Assembly (NCBI GenBank): GCA_023404675.1
Contig: JAEYAW010000013.1
Location: 186,001-250,000 of the forward strand
Source: Pseudomonadota bacterium
Lineage (GTDB): Bacteria > Pseudomonadota > Alphaproteobacteria > Rhizobiales > Xanthobacteraceae
Length of the DNA stretch: 64,000 nucleotides
Direction: 5' to 3'
Both the position numbers and the translations under genes were made by a program. The notes under the pieces are model-generated. The model did not search any database. It saw only the letters and a program-made list of their open reading frames with translations, and had not been told where the DNA came from. Positions within the stretch are counted from its first letter, which is position 1. Every line of letters begins with the position of its first letter. This document shows positions 9,044 through 17,070 of this stretch, one piece after another.

Positions 9044-10255
9044 ATGGGCCGCCGCGACCAGTTTCGCTTTGGCTTCTGGCTCGTGTTCCGCAGGGAAATC
9101 GGCTGGCTGCGGCGCAGGCCCTTCCTGTTGTTCATGACGACCCTCGGGCCGCTTGCGCTGATGCTGGTCCTGTCGGTGATTTTCAGTCCGGGCTTGGCCA
9201 CGCGGCTGCCGATCGGCGTGCTCGATCTCGACGGCAGCGATCTGTCGCGAACGATCATCCGCGCGGTTAACGCGACGCCCGACGCCGCGATCACCGAACG
9301 CGTCGCCGATCTGAACGCCGGGCGGCAGATGATTCTTGAAGGCCGGATCCACGGCCTGCTGATGCTGCCTCTGAATCTCGAACGGGACGTGTTGACGGGC
9401 AGGCGTCCCGAGGTCGTGTTCTTCTACAACACCCAGACGCTGACCACCGGAAATCTGGTTCTGCGCGGCGTCAGCGCGGCCGTGCCGACCGTTGCCGCCG
9501 GAATCCGGATCGCGGTGCGGACGGCTCAGGGCCAGTCGTCCGATATCGCGCAGGGCTCGCTTCAGCCGATCCCGGTGCAGGTCAATCCGCTGTTCAACCC
9601 GACGCTGAACTACGCATTCTTTCTGCTGGCCGCGCTGCTGCCGAGCGTCCTTCAGATCGTCATCACGACCACGTCGGCCTATTCGGTCGGGCTCGACGCG
9701 GAAACCCGGCATCGCCTGCGTGTGCTGCGCCGGCTCGGCAACGGGTTGTGGCCTGCCATGGCCGGAAAGATCCTGCCCTATACGCTGATCTTTCTCGTGA
9801 TCCTCGGGCTGTCGGATCTCGTGCTGTTCGGCCTGTTGCAGATGCCGTTGAACGGCAGCCGCCTGCTGCTGCTGGGAGCGGGTCTTCTGTTCATCCTGGC
9901 CTGTCAGCTCGCGGGCGCCCTGCTGGCCCTGCTGCTTGGCTCCGCCGGGGCGTTGAGTCTCGGCACGCTGGTGACCGCGCCGGCATTCGGCTTCATGGGC
10001 GTCGGCTTTCCGCGGCTGGCGATGAACGCCTTTGCCTACTGGTGGGGCGCGCTGCTGCCCGGGACGTGGTACCTGATGGTTCGCGTGGACCAGACGCTGC
10101 GCGGCACGCCGGTGGATTACGGGCTGTATCCGCTGCTGATCCTTGCGGTCTTTGTCGTGGTTCTGCTGGCGCTGATTGCGGGCTATCTCGAATTTCTCAG
10201 GATGCGGGCGGCAGCGCGATCCGCCCGGCCCGCCTCGGGCGAGGTCGCCGCATGA
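9044..10255 (+). CDS. ABC-2 type transporter permease 1
   Basis: 403 aa with one N-terminal helix (about 25-45), a periplasmic domain of about 150 residues (IGVLDLDGSDLSRTIIRAVN), then five C-terminal helices, the topology of ABC2_membrane_3/YhhJ permeases. It overlaps the following permease by 4 bases (ATGA) and follows the HlyD adaptor by 6 bases. The two permeases probably form a heterodimer that exports a lipid-like or hydrophobic substrate through the adaptor. The ATP-binding subunit must be encoded elsewhere or the system is incomplete. Confidence 0.88.
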   Translation: MGRRDQFRFGFWLVFRREIGWLRRRPFLLFMTTLGPLALMLVLSVIFSPGLATRLPIGVLDLDGSDLSRTIIRAVNATPDAAITERVADLNAGRQMILEGRIHGLLMLPLNLERDVLTGRRPEVVFFYNTQTLTTGNLVLRGVSAAVPTVAAGIRIAVRTAQGQSSDIAQGSLQPIPVQVNPLFNPTLNYAFFLLAALLPSVLQIVITTTSAYSVGLDAETRHRLRVLRRLGNGLWPAMAGKILPYTLIFLVILGLSDLVLFGLLQMPLNGSRLLLLGAGLLFILACQLAGALLALLLGSAGALSLGTLVTAPAFGFMGVGFPRLAMNAFAYWWGALLPGTWYLMVRVDQTLRGTPVDYGLYPLLILAVFVVVLLALIAGYLEFLRMRAAARSARPASGEVAA

Positions 10256-11430
10256 GTGGCCTGTTTTCCGTTTTCCGCCGGGAACTGCGCCGGATCTTCA
10301 CGGAGAGGTCCGCGTTTTCGGTAATGGTGCTCGCAACGGTGATCTATGCGGGATTCTATCCGCAGCCTTACGTCAACGAGGCGCTGCGCTCCGTGCCGTT
10401 GGTGCTGGTGGATCAGGATCGCACCACAACCAGCCGCGAGCTCGCCCGCAGGATTGATGCGACGGCGGAGGTCGCCATCTCCGCGTCGCTGACGGATTTG
10501 CCGACGGCGGAATATCACATCTACACGCGCAAGGCTCATGGCCTGTTGCTGATTCCGCCCAATTTCGAGCGCGATCTCCTGCACGGGCGGCCTTCGCCGG
10601 TCGCGCTGTATGCCGATGCGAGTTACTTCCTGATCTATCAGCAGGTGGCGCTGGCGGTGACCGGCGTCGCACGCACGCTGGGTGCCGAGGTCGAGGTCGC
10701 GCGTCTGGCGGCACTGGGCATCGATCTGCCGCTGGCCTCCGCTGCCGCCGATCCGATGCGGCTGACCACCATCGCGCTGTTCAATCCGCAGGGAGGCTAT
10801 GCCAGCTACGTGCTGCCCGCCGCCTTCGTGCTGATCCTGCAGCAGACATTGCTGATGGGCGTGGGATTGCTCGGCGCGGCCGGGAGTGGCGGGCTGGCGG
10901 GCAGCAATGCAAACGGGAGAGACGAGGCAGGCCCCACCGTGACCGTCGCGGGCAAGCTGCTGGCCTATCTCGCGCTGCATGCGGTGCTGCTGCCTGCCTA
11001 TCTGATCGGGTTGCCCTATCTTTATGGTGTTCCGAGGCTCGGCGATGTGGCTTCGATTCTGGTGTTCGCAGTCCCGTTCGTGCTGTCAGTGGGCGCGCTG
11101 GGACTGGTGATCGCGAAGCTTCTGCGCTCGCCGCTGGTCATGCAGCTTATGATGGCGGCGCTCGGACTTCCGTTCTTCTTTCTCGCCGGATTCGCATGGC
11201 CGTTCGAGGCGATCCCGAGGCCTGTCCAGTTGGTTGCGTATCTTCTGCCGAGCACATCGGCCATCGACGGATTCGTCCGGCTGTCGCAGATGGGGGCGAG
11301 CCTTTCCCAGGTGAGCGGCCAGCTTCTGCTGCTGTGGTGTCTCGCAGCGGTCTATGGATGCGCGGCCTGTCTGCTGGAATGGCGGAGTGCGCGCGCCGCA
11401 GGAAGCGCGCGCGTCGCGCCTGCGGCGTGA
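10252..11430 (+). CDS. ABC-2 type transporter permease 2
   Basis: 392 aa with the same layout as the preceding permease: N-terminal helix, a periplasmic domain beginning SVPLVLVDQDRTTTSRELA, and a C-terminal block of five helices including FALFLAGFAWPFEAIP-like residues (FFFLAGFAWPFEAIP) near the end. The ATG overlaps the upstream stop as ATGA; a longer in-frame opening from 9748 only reads through the neighbour. The last codons contain a 9-bp inverted repeat (11394-11402 with 11419-11427) that may act in transcript ending. Confidence 0.88.
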   Translation: MSGLFSVFRRELRRIFTERSAFSVMVLATVIYAGFYPQPYVNEALRSVPLVLVDQDRTTTSRELARRIDATAEVAISASLTDLPTAEYHIYTRKAHGLLLIPPNFERDLLHGRPSPVALYADASYFLIYQQVALAVTGVARTLGAEVEVARLAALGIDLPLASAAADPMRLTTIALFNPQGGYASYVLPAAFVLILQQTLLMGVGLLGAAGSGGLAGSNANGRDEAGPTVTVAGKLLAYLALHAVLLPAYLIGLPYLYGVPRLGDVASILVFAVPFVLSVGALGLVIAKLLRSPLVMQLMMAALGLPFFFLAGFAWPFEAIPRPVQLVAYLLPSTSAIDGFVRLSQMGASLSQVSGQLLLLWCLAAVYGCAACLLEWRSARAAGSARVAPAA

Positions 11431-11472
11431 CGCGGATCTTTCATCGCGGTCGATGTTGTCCTCTGGCTTCCT

Positions 11473-12957
11473 TCAGCGCGACGGGACCACGCGGTCCGAA
11501 CCGGACAGGACATCGGCGAGACGCCGGATGCCGGCGTCGATCTGCTCCTCGGTGAGCGAGGCGTAGCCGAGCAGCAGCCAGCCGTTCTCATAGCTCGCGC
11601 CGCGATATTCGTGGCCGCCGCCGGACTGCACGGTGTAGACGCCGATATTGCGGCTGCGTGCGATGCTGGCGACCTGATGGGCCTGCGGCCATCCGGCCGG
11701 AAGCTTCCACGCCAGATGCGTGCCAGCACCGGTGCCGCGCAGTTCGACCGCGCCGAACTGTGTCCGCAGCGCGGTGACGAGCGCGTTGCGCCGGAGCAGG
11801 TAGCGCAGCCGGACGCGTCGCAGATGACGGATGAATCCGCCGCCCTGCAGAAACTCGGACAGCGCCGCCTGTTCGAGCCACACCTGCCCGTTGTCGAGCA
11901 GGGCTTTCGCAGTCGCGGCCGCGCCCGACAGATGGTCGGGGAAGATCGCATAGCCGGTGCGCAGGCCCGCGCCGAGCGATTTGGAAAATGTGCCGAGATA
12001 GATCACGTTCTCCGCGCTCATGGCCTTGAGCGCCGGCAATGGCGATCCGTCGTAGTGGAACTCGTTGTCGTAGTCGTCCTCGATGATGTAGGAACCGGCC
12101 TTCTCCGCCCATCGCAGCAGCTCGGTCCGCCGCTCCAGCGACATCGTCACGCCGATCGGAAACTGGTGCGAGGGCATCACATAGGCGATCTGCGCATCGA
12201 TCGACTGCAGCGCCTGCGTCTGCAATCCCTGATCGTCGACGTCGACGGCATGAAGCCGGAGATTGAGACTCTCGAAAAGATAGGCCGCGCCCTGGCTGCA
12301 CGGATTTTCGATCACGACGCCGTCGCCCTCGCGCGTCAGCAGGCGCAGCGCGAGGTTGAGCGCGAGCTGCGCGCCCGCGATGATGACGATCTGTTCCGGC
12401 CGCACATGGATGTCGCGCGTCACCGCGACATGCTCGGCGATCGCCGCGCGCAACGACATCAGCCCGCAGGGCTCGCCGTATTCGGTAAGATTGTGTCCGG
12501 CGGTCGCGAGCGAATGGAGAATGAGCCGCCGCCATGTTTTCAGCGGAAAGGCGCGCGGATCGGTCCGCTGCGGCCAGAAGTCGATCGGGATGCGGCTGTT
12601 GTTCAGAATCGAATGCGGCCGCCCCTGGAACACCGCCGGTCCGAGCCGGGCTGGCGCACGCTGCTCGTCGTTGCGCAGAACCTCCGGCGAGGGGCTCGCG
12701 CTCATCGCCTGCTCCGGCAGCACGTTGGCCACATAGGTGCCCACCATGGGCTTGGTGATAAGATAGCCCTCGTTGATCAGCCGCTCATAGGCGAATGTCA
12801 CCGAATTGCGCGATATGCTCAGCTGCTGCGCGAGGTTGCGCGAGGAGGGGACAGGCGAGTCAGCTTTCAGCCGCCCTTCGAGAATCTGCTGGCGGATCTG
12901 CTCGAAGAGCTGCTCCTGCAGGCTTTGGGTCGATTGTCGATCCAGCGTGATGAGCAT
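11473..12957 (-). CDS. MocR/PdxR-type GntR-aminotransferase fusion regulator
   Basis: 494 aa: an N-terminal GntR winged helix (residues about 10-75, EQLFEQIRQQILEGRL and SRNLAQQLSISRNSVTFAYERL) joined to a class I aminotransferase-fold domain that binds PLP. The segment YIIEDDYDNEFHYDG and the PLP-Lys region YLGTFSKSLGAGLRTGY are intact. Such regulators sense PLP or amino compounds and control a neighbouring gene. The start at 12957 has a GAGGA site 6 bases upstream; the open frame continues to 13113 without good support. It is divergent from the CinA-CobW genes across 163 bases, so it may control them. Confidence 0.92.
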   Translation of the reverse strand: MLITLDRQSTQSLQEQLFEQIRQQILEGRLKADSPVPSSRNLAQQLSISRNSVTFAYERLINEGYLITKPMVGTYVANVLPEQAMSASPSPEVLRNDEQRAPARLGPAVFQGRPHSILNNSRIPIDFWPQRTDPRAFPLKTWRRLILHSLATAGHNLTEYGEPCGLMSLRAAIAEHVAVTRDIHVRPEQIVIIAGAQLALNLALRLLTREGDGVVIENPCSQGAAYLFESLNLRLHAVDVDDQGLQTQALQSIDAQIAYVMPSHQFPIGVTMSLERRTELLRWAEKAGSYIIEDDYDNEFHYDGSPLPALKAMSAENVIYLGTFSKSLGAGLRTGYAIFPDHLSGAAATAKALLDNGQVWLEQAALSEFLQGGGFIRHLRRVRLRYLLRRNALVTALRTQFGAVELRGTGAGTHLAWKLPAGWPQAHQVASIARSRNIGVYTVQSGGGHEYRGASYENGWLLLGYASLTEEQIDAGIRRLADVLSGSDRVVPSR

Positions 12958-13120
12958 CCGGTCCTCGCGCGCACCGTGGCAGTGCGCATGGCACCGCGTC
13001 AGGCTTGAGACGGGCAGGGCCAGTTGCTGGCGGAATTTTGGAGCCATGCGCCCGCGCCGTTGACTTGATAGGGCCAGGGCAACCATCTTCGCAAGCAGCA
13101 ATACGCCCGCCAAAGGGCGA

Positions 13121-13684
13121 ATGGGTATAAGTATGAACGATACGATAACGATGCCGACGAGCGAGCTGCTGCTGGGAACGAACGAAACACTCTTTCCGCA
13201 GGTTCTGCTTGAAACCGCTGCTCAGGTTCTGGCGGCGGCGCGCGCCCGGGGCGTGCGCATCGCGGCGGCCGAAACCGTGACCTCCGGTCTCGTCAGCGCG
13301 TGCCTCACGTCGGTGTCGGGCGCATCCGAAATCTTCGAGCGCGGCTACGTGCTCTACCACTCCTCGGCGAAGGCCACCGGACTTGGCGTGCCGGAGAGCG
13401 TGTCTGCAACCCATGGCGCGGTGAGCGCGGAGGTGACGCGCGGCCTTGCGCTCGGCCTGTTCGATCACGCGCAGGCCGGCGCGGTGGTCGCGATCACCGG
13501 ATACGCCGGTCCCGGCGGCGGCAATGATCGCGATCCGGTGGGAACGATCTACATCGCCGCCGCGTTGCGCGGCAAGGAGCCGGCCGAGCGCCGGTTCGTG
13601 TTCCCGGGCAGCCGCGACAATGTGCGTCTGGCAGCAGTGCGGGCCGCTCTGGCCTTGCTCAACGAACAGCTCGCGGCCGCATGA
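13121..13684 (+). CDS. CinA/PncC-family amidohydrolase (divergent)
   Basis: 187 aa, a stand-alone CinA C-terminal domain. Characterised members (PncC) deamidate nicotinamide mononucleotide to nicotinate mononucleotide. Conserved here are YVLYHSSAKATGLGV (Tyr79 and Lys84) and ITGYAGPGGG. The usual AESCTGG motif, which carries the catalytic Ser, reads AETVTSG (residues 50-56), so Ser is replaced by Thr. About 30 N-terminal residues are extra. The start may be ATG 13121 or 13133. Its stop overlaps the CobW start (ATGA), and it begins the large plus-strand cluster. Confidence 0.85.
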   Translation: MGISMNDTITMPTSELLLGTNETLFPQVLLETAAQVLAAARARGVRIAAAETVTSGLVSACLTSVSGASEIFERGYVLYHSSAKATGLGVPESVSATHGAVSAEVTRGLALGLFDHAQAGAVVAITGYAGPGGGNDRDPVGTIYIAAALRGKEPAERRFVFPGSRDNVRLAAVRAALALLNEQLAAA

Positions 13685-14655
13685 CGATCCCGGTGGTCCT
13701 GCTCACGGGTTTTCTCGGCGCCGGCAAGACCACCCTGCTGAATGATCTTCTGAACCGGAAAGCGTTCCGTGACACGGCCGTCATCATCAACGAGGCGGGC
13801 GACGTGGGGGTCGATCACGTCCTGATCGAGAAGGGATCGGACGAGGTCGTGCTGCTCGAAGGCGGCTGCGTGTGCTGCCGGCTGCGCGGCGGACTGACGA
13901 CAGCGCTGCACGGCCTGCTGCGCCGTCGCGCCGTCGACGGGCTTTCGTTCAAACGCGTGATCATCGAAACCTCCGGCCTCGCCGATCCTTCAGCGGTGCT
14001 TCATGCGATGATCGCCGACCCGCTGTTCAATCGCCACTTCATCGTCGCGGGCGTCACGACGGTGGTCGATGGCATCAATCTGGCCGCGACGCTGGCGCAT
14101 CACGCGGAAGCGATGACCCAGGTGGCCGTTGCGGATCGTCTTCTGATCAGCAAGGCGGATCTCGCGCGGCCCGGTGATCTTGCCGACGTGGCATCACGAT
14201 TGACGGCAATCAATCCCCGCGCGGAGCAACGCAGGATCGATCCGGACAGCCGCGACGGCAGACTGATCTGGATCGATCCGCGAGTTGATCACGACCATGC
14301 CTTTCACGTGATGCCGTTTGCGTCGGCGACGACGGATGCCCATCAGGTTGTCACCGTCGGACGGCAGTTCGGCGGTACGCTGACGCGCGAGGCGATCGAC
14401 GACTGGCTGGATCATACCACCGACCTGTTCGGCGCGGCGTTGCTGCGCCTGAAAGGCATCCTGAAGGTCGAGGGAGCCGCTGCTCCCGTCGTGCTGCACG
14501 GCGTGCAGGGGCTGGTCTATTCTCCCGGTCTTGCGACCGGAGATCGGTCGGCGATCGGCGGCAACCGGATGGTTCTGATCGCGCGCGGGGTCGATGCCGG
14601 GCATCTCGACGACGCGCTGGCGCGTCTGGCCGATGCGGCACAGCCGGCGGCGTGA
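13681..14655 (+). CDS. CobW/YjiA-family G3E GTPase metallochaperone
   Basis: 324 aa. P-loop GFLGAGKTT at residues 10-18, the metal-binding CVCC motif at 63-66, ETSGLADP (Walker B region) near 100, and SKAD near 160 as the guanine-specificity element; a CobW C-terminal domain follows. G3E GTPases bind metal (often Zn or Co) and deliver it to target enzymes. It overlaps the CinA-like gene by 4 bases. The metal-dependent amidohydrolase at 17071 is a possible client, but that is inference. Confidence 0.92.
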   Translation: MTIPVVLLTGFLGAGKTTLLNDLLNRKAFRDTAVIINEAGDVGVDHVLIEKGSDEVVLLEGGCVCCRLRGGLTTALHGLLRRRAVDGLSFKRVIIETSGLADPSAVLHAMIADPLFNRHFIVAGVTTVVDGINLAATLAHHAEAMTQVAVADRLLISKADLARPGDLADVASRLTAINPRAEQRRIDPDSRDGRLIWIDPRVDHDHAFHVMPFASATTDAHQVVTVGRQFGGTLTREAIDDWLDHTTDLFGAALLRLKGILKVEGAAAPVVLHGVQGLVYSPGLATGDRSAIGGNRMVLIARGVDAGHLDDALARLADAAQPAA

Positions 14656-14754
14656 ACCCGCAACTGGCCTCATGACCGCTTCAGGCGCAGGAACTGGTGC
14701 CAGCTTGCTCTGCTTCCTATTCCATATCTTCAAATAGCCAATAGAGAGGATCTC

Positions 14755-15489
14755 ATGCCCAAGAGCGTCGCTGGCACCCTCGGAATTGTTCCGGCCCTTG
14801 ATATCGAATCCCACGAGCGTCTCGAACTCGTGGTGAAGGCCACCACCGGAGTCGAAGGTGTCGCGGGCTACAAGCTTGGCCTCACCAGCGTCATGCGGTT
14901 CGGCATCAAGGAGGCGACGAAGCGGCTGCGCGATCTTACCGACCTGCCGATCATCTACGATCACCAGAAGGCCGGTCCGGACATGCCGGACATGGCCAAG
15001 AAATACACCGCGATCTGCGCGGACGCCGGCGTCGATGGCCTGATTCTGTTCCCGGTTGCCGGTCCCACTGCCGTGGACGGCTTCGTCGGCGAGGCCATCA
15101 AGGCGAACCTGTTCCCGGTCGTCGGCGGCGAAATTCCGGTTCCGGATTATGGCGTGTCCGGCGGCGGCTATATGCTCGACGACGCGCTCGACCGCATTCT
15201 CGCGCGTGCCGCCGCCAAGGGCGCGGATCATTTCGTGCTGCCCGCGCACGATCCGGCGAAGATCCGCCGCTGGTCGGCCTGGATCGCGAAGAACGTCAAG
15301 AATCCGATGGTGTTCCTGACCGGCTTCGGCTCGCTCGGCGGAACCATCGAGGATGCATTCGGCGCATCGCAGGAGATTGCCCGGCGTTTCGCCATTGTCG
15401 GCCGGCTGATCACGGAAAGCCCCGACCCGGCGGAAGCCTCGGCGAAGCTGTTCGAAAAGATGAAAGCCACGACGTCGCAGCCGGCGTAA
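14755..15489 (+). CDS. Orotidine-5'-phosphate decarboxylase-like enzyme
   Basis: 244 aa with a TIM-barrel pattern. The N-terminal VPALDIES, the active-site strand IIYDHQKAGPDMP (Asp69, Lys72, Asp76) and the C-terminal phosphate-binding segment FAIVGRLITESPDPAEA match the OMPDC superfamily. OMPDC itself decarboxylates OMP to UMP; related barrels (3-keto-gulonate-phosphate decarboxylase, hexulose-phosphate synthase) act on other phosphates. The DxxKxxxD spacing is one residue longer in each gap than the DxKxxD of classical OMPDC. The ribosome-binding site is AGAGGAT. The next gene starts 12 bases after the stop. This is probably not the housekeeping pyrF, given its catabolic neighbours. Confidence 0.72.
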   Translation: MPKSVAGTLGIVPALDIESHERLELVVKATTGVEGVAGYKLGLTSVMRFGIKEATKRLRDLTDLPIIYDHQKAGPDMPDMAKKYTAICADAGVDGLILFPVAGPTAVDGFVGEAIKANLFPVVGGEIPVPDYGVSGGGYMLDDALDRILARAAAKGADHFVLPAHDPAKIRRWSAWIAKNVKNPMVFLTGFGSLGGTIEDAFGASQEIARRFAIVGRLITESPDPAEASAKLFEKMKATTSQPA

Positions 15490-15501
15490 GGCGGAGGTCC
15501 G

Positions 15502-16959
15502 ATGTCGCAGTTCGCGTTGCCGCCGTTTCCCGTCAGGCCGTTTGTCGCAGGTGCTTTCGTTGATGGCGAGGGCGACAGGGAGCGTCTGATCGATCCGTGG
15601 ACGGGCGCGCAACTCGCGGACGTCGCGACCGCATCGGCGGCGCAGGTCGGAGCGGCCATCGCGGCCGCCCGGCAGGCGTTCGATGCCAGCGACTGGCCGC
15701 ATCGCCCGCCGGCGGATCGCGGCGCGATCCTGCACCGGATCGCCGCACTTCTGCTTGAACGTGCCGACGCGTTCGCGCGCGTCGAGGCGGTCAGCAGCGG
15801 CAAGCCCTTGTCTGCGGCCGCCCGCGAGGTGGAGGGCGCGGCGCGCGTCTTCACCTACTATGCCGGCGCGATGGACAAGTATTTCGGCGAGACAATTCCG
15901 CTCGGCCGCGATCTGCTCGACTTCACGCTGCGTGAGCCGCTCGGCGTGATCGGCCAGATCGTGCCCTGGAATTTTCCCCTGCTCGGAGCCTCGTGGAAGG
16001 TTGCGCCTGCGCTGGCGGCGGGATGCTGCTGCGTGCTGAAGCCTGCCCCGCAGACGCCGCTCACGGCCCTGATGCTGGCGGAGGTTTGCGCGGAAGCCGG
16101 TGTGCCGGCCGGCGTGTTCAGCGTCGTTCCGGGCGGCGCGGAGGTCGGCCGTCTGCTTGCCGAGGATGCGGGGATCGACGGCGTGGCCTTCACCGGCTCG
16201 ACCGCCGTCGGTGCCGAGGTCATGCGGATGGCGGCGGGGACCATCAAGAAGGTCGCGCTGGAGCTTGGCGGCAAGAACGCCAACGTGATCTTCGCGGATG
16301 CCGATCTTGCCAAGGCGGCCACGAGCGCGGCCGCCAGTGGTTTCGGCAATGCCGGACAATCCTGCTCGGCGCGCTCGCGCCTGATCGTGGAGCGCTCGGC
16401 CATTCCGGCGTTCCTCGATCTGTTCCGGCAGGCGGCGGCGAAACTGCGCTTCGGTGCGGTGGACGATCCGCAGACCTCGCTCGGGCCGCTGATCTCTGCG
16501 CGTCACCGTGCACATGTGGCGGGCAGCGTCGAAGCGTCGCAGGCGGCGGGCGCGTCGCTCGTCAGCGGCGGCCGGGCGGGCGGGGGCGACGGCTTCTTCT
16601 ATGAGGCCACCATCCTTGGCGACGTCGCCGCCACGAACCCGGCCTTCACCGATGAGATCTTCGGGCCGGTCTGCTCGGTGACGCCGTTCGACAGCGAGGC
16701 CGAGGCGGTCACGCTGGCCAACACCAGCGAATATGGCCTCAACGGCTCGGTGTGGTCGCGCGATATCGGACGGGCGCTGCGCGTGGCGCGCGGTGTGCGC
16801 ACCGGCATGATGGCCGTGAACGGACTGCCGAGCGCGAGCCGGACCAGCGTGTTCGCGCCGTTCGGCGGCTACAAGCGCTCGGGCATCGGCCGCGAACTCG
16901 GCCTGAGTGCGCTGGATTTCTATACCGAAATCAAGAACGTGGTCATCGACCTCGGCTGA
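15502..16959 (+). CDS. NAD(P)-dependent aldehyde dehydrogenase
   Basis: 485 aa, full-length ALDH superfamily enzyme oxidising an aldehyde to an acid. The NAD-binding VPWNFPLL, the FTGST loop, catalytic Glu254 in LELGGKN and catalytic Cys288 in GQSCSARSR are present. The style is that of betaine-aldehyde or 2-aminomuconate-semialdehyde dehydrogenases. It follows the OMPDC-like gene by 12 bases and precedes the amidohydrolase by 111, so it is probably a step in the same pathway. Substrate unknown. Confidence 0.93.
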   Translation: MSQFALPPFPVRPFVAGAFVDGEGDRERLIDPWTGAQLADVATASAAQVGAAIAAARQAFDASDWPHRPPADRGAILHRIAALLLERADAFARVEAVSSGKPLSAAAREVEGAARVFTYYAGAMDKYFGETIPLGRDLLDFTLREPLGVIGQIVPWNFPLLGASWKVAPALAAGCCCVLKPAPQTPLTALMLAEVCAEAGVPAGVFSVVPGGAEVGRLLAEDAGIDGVAFTGSTAVGAEVMRMAAGTIKKVALELGGKNANVIFADADLAKAATSAAASGFGNAGQSCSARSRLIVERSAIPAFLDLFRQAAAKLRFGAVDDPQTSLGPLISARHRAHVAGSVEASQAAGASLVSGGRAGGGDGFFYEATILGDVAATNPAFTDEIFGPVCSVTPFDSEAEAVTLANTSEYGLNGSVWSRDIGRALRVARGVRTGMMAVNGLPSASRTSVFAPFGGYKRSGIGRELGLSALDFYTEIKNVVIDLG

Positions 16960-17070
16960 GACCAGATGGCGCGGCCGGTGGCCTTGCTGGCTCCAACGAC
17001 CGGACGGGTGCTGGCTCTCCTTGCCCAAGAATTGTCACTGCTAAGTTTTCGAGCGAAGTCAGGAGCTGGA

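Noticed and set aside
14194..17028. A 944-codon open frame on the minus strand opposite the CobW, OMPDC-like and ALDH genes
   Set aside because: Codon and residue composition (rich in Arg, His, Asp, Gly without domain motifs) is that of an antisense shadow in GC-rich DNA; three clear genes occupy the other strand.
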